A DNA stretch of 60,828 nucleotides from Nocardiopsis listeri NBRC 13360 (GTDB lineage Bacteria; Actinomycetota; Actinomycetes; Streptosporangiales; Streptosporangiaceae). Below, one piece after another: positions 1 to 8,972 of the stretch. The notes below the pieces were generated by a model, which was not told the origin of the DNA, searched no databases, and saw only the letters and a list, made by a program, of their open reading frames with translations. The stretch lies in the NCBI RefSeq assembly GCF_001570765.1, contig NZ_BCSH01000052.1, positions 1-60,828 of the forward strand, written 5' to 3'. The translations under genes and the position numbers were made by a program. Each line of letters opens with the position of its first letter. Within the stretch, counting starts at the first letter, position 1.

Positions 1-137
1 GACAACCCCAAGACTCCCGACCCCAGGCGCCCCACCGGCCACACCCCACACCCACCCCTTGGAATCACCCATCTAGAGCGTTGAGGGGGTTTCTCGGAAC
101 TCCTGCGAACACAGCGAAGGGCGTCGAGGATCAGAGT

Positions 138-775
138 GTGACCAATGACCTTGACGCCCTTCTGACAGCACTCTACGTCCACCTGGACGATGAGGTGATC
201 CCTTCCCGGGAACAACCCCGCGAACGTGGACCGAAACCGCTGCTCACCGACGCCGAACCGGTGTGCGTGGCCATCGCCCAGGTTCGGCTGCGCCACGGTT
301 CCGAACACCACTGGGTGCGGGCCGCCCCGCACCAGATCGGGCACCTGTTCCCCCGTCTGCCCTGCCAACCGGAGTACGACCGTCACCTGCGGAACCCGGC
401 CCCGATCCTGCTCAAAGCGACGATGTGGTCGGCCCGAGCAACCCCTACCCGGCACGAGGAACTCCGGTTGCTGGATGGCACCTCCGTCCGATGCGGAGCC
501 TCGCGGGTCACCGTCCACCGCTCCGACCTGGGCCAGATCGCCGGGTATGGGATGGGCGCCTCCCAGCACGCCTTCTACCGGGGCGCCAAGCTGGTACTGA
601 TCACCACCGCCGATGGTGCGGTGTGCGCGTTCGGCCTGGCCCACCCCGAAGAGCTGGACGAGCGTGAACAGGCCCTGCACCTGCTGCACGCGCAACCTCC
701 CGCCCCAGGGCCCACTCCGATCGTGTGTGACAAGGGCTTCGCCGGGGCCGGGATCGAGGCGGCGGTGTCCCGGCC
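138..775 (+). mobile_element. IS982-family-like transposase remnant (3' end lost)
   Basis: The protein from the GTG start (VTNDLDALLTALYVHLDD) has the N-terminal look of IS982-family transposases, a DDE-type enzyme that cuts and joins IS ends. The first acidic residue sits in LLDGTSV and the second in VCDKGFAG. The third catalytic residue and the C-terminus are missing: similarity ends near position 775, where a DUF418 gene on the opposite strand begins. The reading frame simply runs on into that gene's antisense until 854. No terminal inverted repeat could be defined, because the right end is deleted and the left end (probably between 80 and 137) is not diagnostic. The element is certainly inactive in cis. 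Confidence 0.8.
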
Positions 776-1478
776 GGGTCGTCCAACAGCCCGGCGCGGC
801 CCGCCCGGTAGCCCAGGACCACCAAGAGCAGCAGTGGGTACGCGAAGGCGATGAACACCGGGCCGAAGGGCAACCCCACCACACGACCGATCCAGTCCTC
901 GACGGTCAGGTACCCGGGCAGCGCGAACGCCTCCGGTCCCTGCGTCGCGCTGCCCACGCTCATCCCGACCATCGCGACCGGCACGGTGATCGCGTAGAAC
1001 ACCGCGAACACCACCGCCGCCCGCACGATCGCCTTCTCGGAACGCAGCAGCAGCCAACCGGTGACCAGAGCCGCCAGGCCATAGGACGTGAGGATCTCGC
1101 CGGGGAAGACGAGGAGGGCGTGCACGGCACCGAACAGCAGCAGGAAGAAGCCCCGTCGGCGCAGCAGCCTGCGGACTTCCCGGTCGGAGGTGCCCTTGGC
1201 GCGCTGCCGGGAGACCATCCAGGCCATCCCGTAACCGAACAGGATGGCGAACATCGGGAAGGAACGGTTGTCCAGGAAGAGCGTGGTGAACAGGGCGGCG
1301 AGTCGATCCCGGGCGGGTTCGCCGGACACGTCCACCCCGAAGCCGACCCCGGCGTACACACCGGCGTAGGCCATGGCGATGAGCAGCAGCATGACGCCGC
1401 GGCCAGGTCGGGGGCGAGTTTGCGGGCCGCCCTCGGTGGAATCACGGAACCGGTGGAACCGTCCGTCGGTGCCGACAT
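775..1478 (-). pseudogene. DUF418 membrane protein, frameshifted and truncated
   Basis: The reading from 1392 down to about 775 is a polytopic membrane protein of the DUF418 type (motifs SFPMFAILFGYGMAWMV and RRRGFFLLLFGAVHALL). Family members normally begin with a segment resembling PDLARG(V/F)MLLLIA. Here the upstream start (ATG at 1478, MSAPTDGSTG) reads to APDLA and then shifts frame: one C is missing between 1400 and 1401, since inserting it restores DLARGVMLLLIA. The 3' half is absent because the IS982-like remnant lies at the junction. There are therefore two independent lesions. DUF418 function is unknown; it is a predicted transporter-like protein. Confidence 0.75.
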
Positions 1479-1766
1479 GTCGACGTGTCCTTATCTCGGC
1501 CGATCTCGATCGATGTGCTCCCGGTCCGGCCGGTGCCGGCGGACTCCAGTCTCCGTCGGGGGAGGGGCGCGGCGCATCGGTCGGTGGGCCGGCCGACCGG
1601 CCGGATCGGGGCCGCCATGGTGGGTCGGTCGGCCACGATCGGATCCGACCGGCGGGAGGTCCCCGGAGTGGGGAGTCGTCGAAAGCGGGTAGGTCGTGTG
1701 GGCGGGACGCCGTGCCAGGCCCATGGCGCGGCGCCCCGTCAGAACCTCGACGATCCGGGAGGCGGC

Positions 1767-2762
1767 ATGAGCCGGTTCTTCATGAACGAGCGCGAGACCC
1801 TCGTCGAACAGGCGTTGGAGGGGCTCGTCGAAGCCCACGGCGGCCTGGTCGACGTGCGCACCGATCCACTGTTCGTCACCCGGCGCGTGCCCACCACGGG
1901 CAAGGTCGCGCTGGTGTCGGGCGGTGGTTCCGGGCACGAACCCCTGCACACCGGCTTCGTCGGTCAAGGCATGCTCGACGCGGCCGTGCCGGGGGACGTC
2001 TTCGCCAGTCCCACGGCCCTTCAGGTGCGCGCGGCGATCCAGGCCGCCGACACCGGCGAGGGGACGGTCATGGTGGTCAAGAACTACACCGGGGACGTTC
2101 TCAATTTTTCCATCGCCGCCGAGCTCCTCTCCGAGACGCATCGGGTCGAACAGGTGTTGGTCGATGACGACCTGGCCACGCAGAAGGAGGACGAGGGAGG
2201 ACCCGGCCGGCGCGGAACCGCCGCCGTGGTCGCGGTCGAGAAGATCTGCGGAGCGGCGGCCGAGGCGGGTGCACCCCTCGACGAAGTGCGGGAACTGGGC
2301 CGGCAGGTGGTGGCGCGGTCGGCGACGCTCGGTGTCTCGTTCGAGGCGTGCACCAACCCGATGACCGGACGACGCTCCTTCGACCTGGAACCCGGAGAGA
2401 TGGAGTTCGGCGTGGGCATCCACGGTGAACGCGGCATCGAGACCAGATCGACCACCGGTGCGGCGGAACTCGTGGAGAGCCTGGTCACACCCCTGGTGGA
2501 GTCGGTGGGTCTGCGCCGTGGCGACTCGGTCCTGGCGATCGTCAACGGCCTGGGCGCCACCCACGGACTCGAACTCGGAGTCGCGGCCCGCGAGACCCGA
2601 CGGGTCCTGGACGGGCGGGGGATCGGCGTCGCCCGATCCCTGGTCGGACCGTACGTGACGTCGTTGGACATGAAGGGGTTGTCGATCACGCTCACGGCGT
2701 TGACCGACGATCTGGTGAAGTTCTGGGACGCGCCGGTGCGTACCCCGGCGCTGGTGTGGTGA
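1767..2762 (+). CDS. dhaK: Dihydroxyacetone kinase, DhaK subunit
   Basis: This is the substrate-binding subunit of cytosolic dihydroxyacetone kinase, which converts dihydroxyacetone (DHA) to DHAP. The 331-aa protein shows the DhaK glycine-rich binding site SGGGSGHEP (residues 51-59) and the covalent substrate-binding histidine in GIHGERG (His219). Length fits single-domain DhaK. The ATG at 1767 is chosen because a GGGAGGC Shine-Dalgarno lies just upstream and homologues start with MxxFxN; the open frame extends further upstream without coding character. It overlaps or abuts dhaL. No dhaM (phosphotransferase-system partner) follows, so the phosphoryl donor cannot be read from this locus. Glycerol dehydrogenase at 35.5-36.6 kb could supply DHA. 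Confidence 0.93.
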   Translation: MSRFFMNERETLVEQALEGLVEAHGGLVDVRTDPLFVTRRVPTTGKVALVSGGGSGHEPLHTGFVGQGMLDAAVPGDVFASPTALQVRAAIQAADTGEGTVMVVKNYTGDVLNFSIAAELLSETHRVEQVLVDDDLATQKEDEGGPGRRGTAAVVAVEKICGAAAEAGAPLDEVRELGRQVVARSATLGVSFEACTNPMTGRRSFDLEPGEMEFGVGIHGERGIETRSTTGAAELVESLVTPLVESVGLRRGDSVLAIVNGLGATHGLELGVAARETRRVLDGRGIGVARSLVGPYVTSLDMKGLSITLTALTDDLVKFWDAPVRTPALVW

Positions 2763-2776
2763 CGGGAGTGGTGGAC

Positions 2777-3406
2777 ATGACGGGTGATGGGAACGCGGCC
2801 GACCTGACCGGCGCGGAGGCCAAGGCGTGGCTGCTCGCGTTCGCCGAACGGGTGATCGCCGACGCCGACGAACTCACCGAACTCGACCGGAAGGCCGGTG
2901 ACGGCGACTTCGGATGGAACATCTCCTCCGCGCTCAAGCGGGGCCGGGAGGGGTTGGCGGGGATCGAGGGCGAACACCCGGCCCAGGTGTTCCAGACCGT
3001 GTCCGACGCCTTCCTCGCCTCCGGCGGAACCAGTGGTCCGCTGTTCGGGCTGTGGTTCGGTCGACTCGGTTCGGGACCCTTCGCGCCCTGGGACGTGCCG
3101 GAGTTGGGCGCGGCCTTCGGCAGGGCCACCGGGGCGGTGCGCAGGCTCGGCAAGGCCGAGGTGGGGCACAAGACCATGGTGGACGCGATGGCGCCGGCGA
3201 CCGACGCGCTCACCGAGACCTCCACGGGCGTCTGGCGGGATGCGGTGGCGGACGCGGCGCGGGCCGCCCGCGCGGGCGCGGACTCCACCGGTGGGATGAT
3301 CGCGCACCGCGGACGAGCCAGCTACCTGGGCGAACGCGCGCAGGACGTGCTCGATCCGGGCGCGGTGGCCGTGGCGTGGTTCTTCGAGTGCGCCGAGGGG
3401 GCCTGA
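2777..3406 (+). CDS. dhaL: Dihydroxyacetone kinase, DhaL (nucleotide-binding) subunit
   Basis: DhaL carries the ADP/ATP and Mg2+ site that transfers phosphate to DHA held on DhaK. The metal-binding signature DRKAGDGDFGWN is at residues 37-48, with Asp37, Asp42 and Asp44 as the expected ligands, and the family motif ASGGTSGPL follows. The protein has 209 aa from the ATG at 2777, which has GGAG about 8 nt upstream. GTG codons at 2756 and 2759 are alternatives and would overlap the dhaK stop, so translational coupling is likely. The missing dhaM leaves open whether this pair is PTS-dependent through an unlinked DhaM or ATP-dependent. Confidence 0.92.
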   Translation: MTGDGNAADLTGAEAKAWLLAFAERVIADADELTELDRKAGDGDFGWNISSALKRGREGLAGIEGEHPAQVFQTVSDAFLASGGTSGPLFGLWFGRLGSGPFAPWDVPELGAAFGRATGAVRRLGKAEVGHKTMVDAMAPATDALTETSTGVWRDAVADAARAARAGADSTGGMIAHRGRASYLGERAQDVLDPGAVAVAWFFECAEGA

Positions 3407-3504
3407 GGAGAGGATGTGCCCCGGGGCCGATAGCCTCCCGTTCCGCGGACCGAGAACACCGAGAAGACGGATCGAGCACGCGGAAGCGGGAGCGAGGGAC
3501 GGGC

Positions 3505-4293
3505 ATGAGCGAAACCAGGAGCGATGCCGGTGACCACAAGGGCGACGACAGGGGCGACCACAGGGTCATCGTGATCACCGGGGCCGGCGCGGGGATCGGT
3601 CGTGTCACCGCGCGACGTCTCCTCGACGACGGTCATTCGGTGGTCCTGGCGGGCCGTCGTGCCACCACCTTGGCGGAGACCGCGGAGGGCCGTCCCGGGG
3701 CGATCGTCGTGGAGACCGACGTGACCTCATCCGACTCGGTGCGATCGTTGTTCCGGGAGGTGCGCGAACGACACGGTCGCGTGGACGTGCTGTTCAACAA
3801 CGCCGGTGTGTTCGGGCCGGCGGCGTCGGTGGAGGAGATCACCGACGAGGACTGGCGTGAGGTCCTGGACACCAACGTCACCGGGGCGCTGTACTGCGCC
3901 CGAGAGGCCTCGTTGGTCATGCGGGACCAAGAACCCCGGGGTGGCCGGATCATCAACAACGGGTCCATCTCGGCGCAGGTGCCCCGACCGTCGAGCGTGG
4001 CGTACACCGTGAGCAAGCACGCCATCAGTGGACTCACCGCGTCCATGAACCTGGACCTGCGTGGTCACGGCATCGCGTGCACCCAGATCGACATCGGCAA
4101 CGCCGCCACCGCGATGACGGCGGGGTTCGGCGCCAACGCCCGCCAAGCCGACGGTTCGGTGCGCCCCGAGCCCACCATCGACGCCGCGCACGTCGCCGAC
4201 ACCATCGCGCACATCGTGTCCCTACCGTTGGACGTCAACGTGCCCACCTTGACGGTGATGGCCCGGGAGATGCCCTTCGCGGGCCGCGGCTGA
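3505..4293 (+). CDS. SDR-family oxidoreductase
   Basis: This is a classical short-chain dehydrogenase/reductase of 262 aa. The nucleotide-binding TGAGAGIG motif is at residues 25-32, NNAG at 98-101, a catalytic serine near 154-156 and YTVSK (Tyr167, Lys171). A hydrophilic 20-residue leader precedes the Rossmann fold. It lies 98 bp after dhaL on the same strand, so a role in triose or glycerol metabolism is possible, but the substrate cannot be inferred from sequence. The start is ATG with GAGGGACGGGC upstream. Confidence 0.9.
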   Translation: MSETRSDAGDHKGDDRGDHRVIVITGAGAGIGRVTARRLLDDGHSVVLAGRRATTLAETAEGRPGAIVVETDVTSSDSVRSLFREVRERHGRVDVLFNNAGVFGPAASVEEITDEDWREVLDTNVTGALYCAREASLVMRDQEPRGGRIINNGSISAQVPRPSSVAYTVSKHAISGLTASMNLDLRGHGIACTQIDIGNAATAMTAGFGANARQADGSVRPEPTIDAAHVADTIAHIVSLPLDVNVPTLTVMAREMPFAGRG

Positions 4294-4468
4294 CCGCGGT
4301 ACGTCGAGGAGAACCCACGCGTCCCACCGTTCCCGGACCTTCCGAAATCACGGGTGGAGGCGTTGTCCGCTGTGCTAGCGTCGCTTCCTCTAGGCGACCC
4401 GGACCTGGCCCCCTGGCCCAGGGACGTGCCGATTGCACGTTCTTCAGCCGTCAAGGGGAGTCGCGCCC

Positions 4469-5275
4469 ATGCGTGTCCACTTCGCGGTGTACGCCCGAGG
4501 GCTACGCCGCCATTCGACCTACCGTGCCGCGCTCGTCGCAGGCCTCATCACCAACTCGGTCTTCGGCGCCATCAACGCGATGGTCCTGCTGGCCGTGTTC
4601 TCCGCGCGCCCACAGATCAACGGGTACGACGCCTCCGACGCCGTCACCCAGGTGTTCGTCGGGCAGATGCTCATCGCGGTCACCATGATCGTCAACACCG
4701 GGCCCTCACTCGACCTCGCAGAGCGCATCCGCACGGGTGAGGTCGCCAACGACCTGCTCCGCCCGGTCTCCCTCCAGGGATGGTGCCTGTCACAGGACCT
4801 GGGCCGAGCCACCTGTGGCTTCCTCTTCCGCGGGGTGCCGACCTTTCTGGTCGGCGTGGTCCTGTTCGACGTGGTGGCGCCGTACGAGATCGCGGGCGCG
4901 CTCGCGTTCTCGACCTCGGTGGTCCTCGCCGCACTGGTCGGCTTCGCCCTGCGCTACCTGTACTCGCTCTGCGGGTTCTGGATGTTGGACAGCCGTGGAG
5001 TGTGGGCGGTCGCCGGGCTGGTGGGGCCGATCCTCGCGGGGATGATCCTGCCGCTTCCCCTGTTCCCACCTGCGATCGGGGACCTTCTACGGCTGCTGCC
5101 GTGGGCGTCGATGGTGCAGATTCCCGCCGAGATCCTGCTCGGCAAGGAGTCACTGCCCGGGGGCGGAATTCTGAGCGGTCTGGCCCTCCAGGCGCTGTGG
5201 GCGGCGGTGTTGCTCGGTCTGGGGGCCTGGATCACCGCCACGGCCACGCGCAGGGTGGTGATCCAGGGTGGCTGA
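4469..5275 (+). CDS. ABC-2 type transporter permease (first of pair)
   Basis: This 268-aa protein has about six predicted membrane segments and the N-terminal pattern YARGLRRHSTYRAALVAG. That is typical of the ABC-2 membrane family (ABC2_membrane_6) in which two related permeases and one ATPase form an exporter. It is translationally coupled to the second permease, whose start at 5268 overlaps this stop. The ATG at 4469 is preceded by AAGGGGA. Related cyanobacterial trios have been linked to viologen-type cation export, but the substrate here is unknown. Confidence 0.87.
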   Translation: MRVHFAVYARGLRRHSTYRAALVAGLITNSVFGAINAMVLLAVFSARPQINGYDASDAVTQVFVGQMLIAVTMIVNTGPSLDLAERIRTGEVANDLLRPVSLQGWCLSQDLGRATCGFLFRGVPTFLVGVVLFDVVAPYEIAGALAFSTSVVLAALVGFALRYLYSLCGFWMLDSRGVWAVAGLVGPILAGMILPLPLFPPAIGDLLRLLPWASMVQIPAEILLGKESLPGGGILSGLALQALWAAVLLGLGAWITATATRRVVIQGG

Positions 5276-6167
5276 CACCAAGGACCACGCAGGAACCCCC
5301 GGGAGCGGGCGGCCCGAGCCCGGGAGCGGGCGGCCTGGTCGGGTCCGGTACACCGCCACGACACTCCTACGGCCGTTCGTCGACTACCGGCGGCTGGCCT
5401 GGCTGTGGGTGCGGGCCTTCGCGCAGTACCCGCTCTCCCTGGTGCTCATGTCCTTGGCCGTCACGGTCAGCGTCCTCACCCAGGTCGGCGCCGTGGTGAT
5501 CCTGTTCGGCCACGCCGGTGCCCTCGCAGGATTCAGTGTGATGGAGGGGTTGTTGGTGTTCGGGCTGGCCTCGAGCGCCTTCGGGATCGCGGACATGTTC
5601 GCGGGTTCGGTGGAACGCTTGGGAAACCACATCCGGTCGGGAACCCTGGACGCCATGCTCATCCGGCCGGTGTCCCCATTGGTCCAGGTGGCCGCGGACG
5701 AGTTCTCACCGCGACGGTTGGGCAAGGTCGTCCCGGCCCTGGCGATCCTGGGGGTCGCCCTGTCCGAGGTCGACGTCGAGTGGTCCGCGGCCAAGGTGGG
5801 CCTGCCGGTCCTGATGGTGCTCTCAGGCACGCTGATCTGTGCCGCGATCTGGGTGATCACCGGGTGCCTGCAGTTCTTCGTCGCCGATGCGCGCGAGGCC
5901 GCGAACTCGCTCACCTACGGAGGGCAGGCCCTCACCGAGTATCCGATCGCGATCTACGGTCAGGAGGTCGTCCGCTCGGTCACCTACGTGGTGCCGCTGG
6001 CCTTCATCAGTTGGCAGCCCGCACTGCTCGTCCTCGACCGCCCCGACCCCCTCGGAATGCCCGAGCAGCTGCGTTACCTCGGGCCGGTCGTCGCGGTCCT
6101 CCTTTGCCTCTGCGCAGCCCTCACCTGGCGGTTCGGGTTGCGTCACTACCGATCCACCGGGAGCTGA
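5268..6167 (+). CDS. ABC-2 type transporter permease (second of pair)
   Basis: This 299-aa protein is the partner permease of the preceding gene. A Gly/Pro-rich leader of about 25 residues is followed by five or six hydrophobic segments (for example LSLVLMSLAVTVSVL and VSPLVQVAADEFSPRRLGK in the cytoplasmic loop). The GTG start overlaps the upstream stop by 8 nt and the stop lies 3 nt before the ATPase ATG, so the three genes form one tight operon. The leader contains two near-identical GSGRPEPGSGRPG units, visible as an in-frame direct repeat in the DNA near 5300-5335. Confidence 0.87.
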   Translation: MADTKDHAGTPGSGRPEPGSGRPGRVRYTATTLLRPFVDYRRLAWLWVRAFAQYPLSLVLMSLAVTVSVLTQVGAVVILFGHAGALAGFSVMEGLLVFGLASSAFGIADMFAGSVERLGNHIRSGTLDAMLIRPVSPLVQVAADEFSPRRLGKVVPALAILGVALSEVDVEWSAAKVGLPVLMVLSGTLICAAIWVITGCLQFFVADAREAANSLTYGGQALTEYPIAIYGQEVVRSVTYVVPLAFISWQPALLVLDRPDPLGMPEQLRYLGPVVAVLLCLCAALTWRFGLRHYRSTGS

Positions 6168-6170
6168 GAG

Positions 6171-7178
6171 ATGACCCCGAACGAGACCCTCCACCGTGAG
6201 ACACCCGGAGAACCGATCATCGAGGCGGTCGGTCTGGGACGTGACTTCGTCCTGTCCGAAGGCCCGTTCCTGCGCCGGACCCGTCGCCGGGTCAGCGCGG
6301 TCGGCGACGTCACCTTCACGGTCCGGGCCGGGGAGATCGTCGGATACCTCGGTCCCAACGGTGCTGGGAAGTCCAGCACCATGAAGATGCTCACCGGCAT
6401 CCTCACCCCCACCTCGGGGACCGTCCGGGTGGCGGGCCTGGAACCGGCCCGCCGACGCACCCGGTTGGCCGCGGAGATCGGGGTGGTGTTCGGACAACGC
6501 ACCACCCTGTGGTGGGACCTTCCCCTGCGCGACAGCCTGTCCCTGACCCGGCACCTGTACCGGGTGCCGGAACGTGAGCACGCGGAACGCCTGGCGGAGC
6601 TCACCGAACTCCTCGAACTCGGTCCCTTCCTGGACACGCCGGTCCGACAGCTCAGCCTGGGTCAGCGCATGCGGGGCGACCTCACCGCCGCCCTCCTGCA
6701 CGCTCCACGGCTGCTGGTCCTGGACGAACCGACCATCGGACTGGACGTGGTGAGCAAGTCGACCATCCGCGAGTTCCTGCTGCGGACCAACGCCGAACGG
6801 GGCACCACCATCCTCATCACCACGCACGATCTGGGGGACGTGGAACGTCTGTGCGACCGGGTGATGGTGATCGACCATGGTCGGTTGGTCTTCGACGGAG
6901 ACCTCCCGGAACTGCGCGCGACCGTGCCGGTACCGCGGGTCCTGGTGGTAGACCTGGCGGCTCCGGCGCCGAGGATCGAGGTTCCCGGGGCCCATGCCGT
7001 ACGGGTGGAGGGTCCCAGGCAGTGGTTGGAGCTGCGGGACAACCCCGCCAGGGTGATCGCCGAGGTGGCCGGGGACCACGAGGTGGTCGACCTGACACTG
7101 CGCGAACCCGACATCGAGACGGTGGTGTCGTCGCTCTATCGAGGGACGGTGTCGGTGGAGCGGGCGGACGGATCCTGA
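6171..7178 (+). CDS. ABC transporter ATP-binding protein
   Basis: This is the ATPase of the exporter encoded with the two permeases just upstream. In the 335-aa protein, Walker A is GPNGAGKSS (residues about 62-70), the signature is LSLGQRMRGDL, and Walker B is LLVLDEPTIGLD, followed by the switch TTHD. The signature is LSLGQ instead of LSGGQ, which is normal for this ABC-2 subfamily. A C-terminal domain of about 90 residues beyond the ATPase core resembles DrrA-like regulatory extensions. ATG at 6171, with GGGAGCTGAGAG upstream. Confidence 0.92.
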   Translation: MTPNETLHRETPGEPIIEAVGLGRDFVLSEGPFLRRTRRRVSAVGDVTFTVRAGEIVGYLGPNGAGKSSTMKMLTGILTPTSGTVRVAGLEPARRRTRLAAEIGVVFGQRTTLWWDLPLRDSLSLTRHLYRVPEREHAERLAELTELLELGPFLDTPVRQLSLGQRMRGDLTAALLHAPRLLVLDEPTIGLDVVSKSTIREFLLRTNAERGTTILITTHDLGDVERLCDRVMVIDHGRLVFDGDLPELRATVPVPRVLVVDLAAPAPRIEVPGAHAVRVEGPRQWLELRDNPARVIAEVAGDHEVVDLTLREPDIETVVSSLYRGTVSVERADGS

Positions 7179-7219
7179 AGCGTGTGGACGCGGTGTTCGG
7201 ATGCGGTGAGGGGAGCGGG

Positions 7220-7247
7220 CACCACGCGTGGTGGTGGTATCACCACC
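7220..7247. repeat. Nested inverted repeat upstream of 7285 gene
   Basis: A perfect 14-bp palindrome CACCACGCGTGGTG (7220-7233) shares its right half with a second inverted repeat, GTGGTG-gtat-CACCAC. The alternating CACCAC/GTGGTG blocks could form a hairpin or be an operator. They lie in the 106-bp gap between the ABC operon and the next gene, 38 bp before that gene's ATG. Confidence 0.4.
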
Positions 7248-7284
7248 ATGGAATCCGAGGACGGCACCCGAAAGACTCGGTCGT

Positions 7285-7815
7285 ATGGACAGAACCCTTC
7301 CGAGCCCGGTGCGTTGGTCCACGTTCCTGTGGGCGTCGGCGATCGCGGCGGGCATCATCGAGACCTCCCTCGCGGTGGCTCCCGGGTTGGCGGAGGGCGC
7401 CGCGGTACCGTGGCTCGCCCTGTCGGTCCGCGGGCTGCTCTACACCTTCTCCGCCCTGTTGGTCGTCTGGTTCGCCAGGGGGCGGCGCTGGTCCAGGGTG
7501 ACGCTCGTGGTGTTGATGACCGGTGTGGGCCTGGCGAGCGTGCTGGCGTCCATGGGGCTGGGAGTGCTGTCCGGCCCGGGTGCGTTCGCCGGCCTCGGCT
7601 ATGAGGGCCCGGGTGCCACGTTGGTGCTCCGGATCGTCCACACCGTCGTGTACGTGGCGGCGGTCGTGGTGGCCACCGTGATGGCGTTCCTCCCCGCTTC
7701 GGGCCGCTACTTCGCCGCCACCGGCGTCGAAGACGGCCCCTCCCACCCGGAGGACGGCGGACGGCCGGACGTTGGGGGCGCCGTCATCGACCGCGCCCTG
7801 CTCACCGGCGGCTGA
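7285..7815 (+). CDS. Hypothetical four-helix membrane protein
   Basis: I do not recognise the family. The 176-aa protein begins MDRTLPSPVRWSTFLWASA and has four hydrophobic segments at about residues 12-30, 44-62, 71-90 and 108-130, with a hydrophilic C-terminal tail. The layout resembles small actinobacterial integral membrane proteins of unknown role. The ATG at 7285 is chosen over an upstream GTG because the membrane protein pattern starts there. It sits 106 bp after the exporter operon and might be read from it. Confidence 0.7.
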   Translation: MDRTLPSPVRWSTFLWASAIAAGIIETSLAVAPGLAEGAAVPWLALSVRGLLYTFSALLVVWFARGRRWSRVTLVVLMTGVGLASVLASMGLGVLSGPGAFAGLGYEGPGATLVLRIVHTVVYVAAVVVATVMAFLPASGRYFAATGVEDGPSHPEDGGRPDVGGAVIDRALLTGG

Positions 7816-8036
7816 TCGGTCGAGTCACCGAGTCACCGAGTCACCGCCTGGTTCGGTCTTCGGGGTGGGGGCCGGTTGTCCACAGGGGTGAGGGCCGACC
7901 TGTCCCCGCCCGACGTGCTCGGCCTACCGTGGGCATACGGGGGAGCCTCGCTCTTCGCGCGTTTCGGTGTGCCCTCCCACCACCTTGGCCACCCCCTCAG
8001 CCGTCCAGTTGCCGTATTTCGTCCCATACCGGAAAA

Positions 8037-8972
8037 ATGGCGCGCATGACGCTGTTCTCCTACGGCATGTGGCTCGGGGTCACGTTCGGTGTGCTCTCCT
8101 GTGCGGCGTACACGGTCGCCGCCGTGGCCCAACGCAGGCTCGCGGTCCGGCTCTCCGAGCCGCTCACGGGTGGACGGCAGCTCGGTCTGTTGCTGCGGCA
8201 CCCGCTCTGGTGGGTGTCCCTGGTCTTCAACGGAGGCCGTGCCGGGTTCCAGGTGGCGGCGGTCGGTTTCGCCCCGCTCACCGTGGTGCAGCCCCTCGGC
8301 GTGCTCGTCCTGGTCTTCGGTATCCCCTGGTCCGCCCGGCTGGAGCAGCGGCGGGTGAGCTCGGCGGAATGGCGTGGGGCCGTCTTCACGATGATCGCCC
8401 TTGGCGTCCTGCTCGCGGTCACCGTCACCGGGGGCGTGGGCGGGGTGATGTCGGAGTCGGACTCCGTGCTCGTCGGCGTGGGAACGGTCCTGTTGGTCTC
8501 CGCCGTCGCCTGGGCGGCGGGCAGGGCTCCTTCGATGGCCTGGCGAAGCCACCTGCTGGCCGGGGCCGCCGGTGTCGCGTTCGGGGTCTCCTCGGCGACG
8601 GTGAGGACCGCCGTGTGGGCGTTCGGAGACCTCGGGGTCACCGCCTTCGTCCACCCCGCGACCCTGGCCACCCCGGTGATCGCGATCTTCGGGCTCTTCC
8701 TGGCGCAAGCCGCCTACCAGGGTATGGACCTGGGCGCGCCGCTCGGCATCACCACGCTCGCCAACCCGGTGGCGGCGGCGGTCGTGGGTGTGGCGTTCAT
8801 GGAGGAGACCTACGCCGGCGGCATTCCCGGCGCGGTGACCGCCGTGGTCTGCGCTCTGGTCGCCGCACACGGGATCCGGTTGCTCACCGTCCGCTCCGAT
8901 GGTTGGTCCGGCACCCTTCCCGAGGCCTCCGAACCCGGATCCGCGGAGTCGGAGTCTCGACCCCGCACCTGA
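8037..8972 (+). CDS. DMT-superfamily (EamA/NIPA-like) transporter
   Basis: This 311-aa inner-membrane protein has about nine or ten hydrophobic helices in two halves, as in drug/metabolite (DMT) transporters. The segment APLTVVQPLGVLVLVF in the first half and the matching GITTLANPVAAAVVGVAF in the second half are typical repeat signatures. The C-terminus ends in a hydrophilic tail (PEASEPGSAESESRPRT). The ATG at 8037 follows GGAAAA; ATG 8046 (MTLFSYG) is equally possible. The substrate cannot be predicted. Confidence 0.85.
   Translation: MARMTLFSYGMWLGVTFGVLSCAAYTVAAVAQRRLAVRLSEPLTGGRQLGLLLRHPLWWVSLVFNGGRAGFQVAAVGFAPLTVVQPLGVLVLVFGIPWSARLEQRRVSSAEWRGAVFTMIALGVLLAVTVTGGVGGVMSESDSVLVGVGTVLLVSAVAWAAGRAPSMAWRSHLLAGAAGVAFGVSSATVRTAVWAFGDLGVTAFVHPATLATPVIAIFGLFLAQAAYQGMDLGAPLGITTLANPVAAAVVGVAFMEETYAGGIPGAVTAVVCALVAAHGIRLLTVRSDGWSGTLPEASEPGSAESESRPRT

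Noticed and set aside
5823..7358. 511-codon minus-strand frame opposite the ABC exporter genes
   Set aside because: Complementary to real ABC coding sequence with strong plus-strand motifs; translation is His/Arg/Gly-rich without domains.
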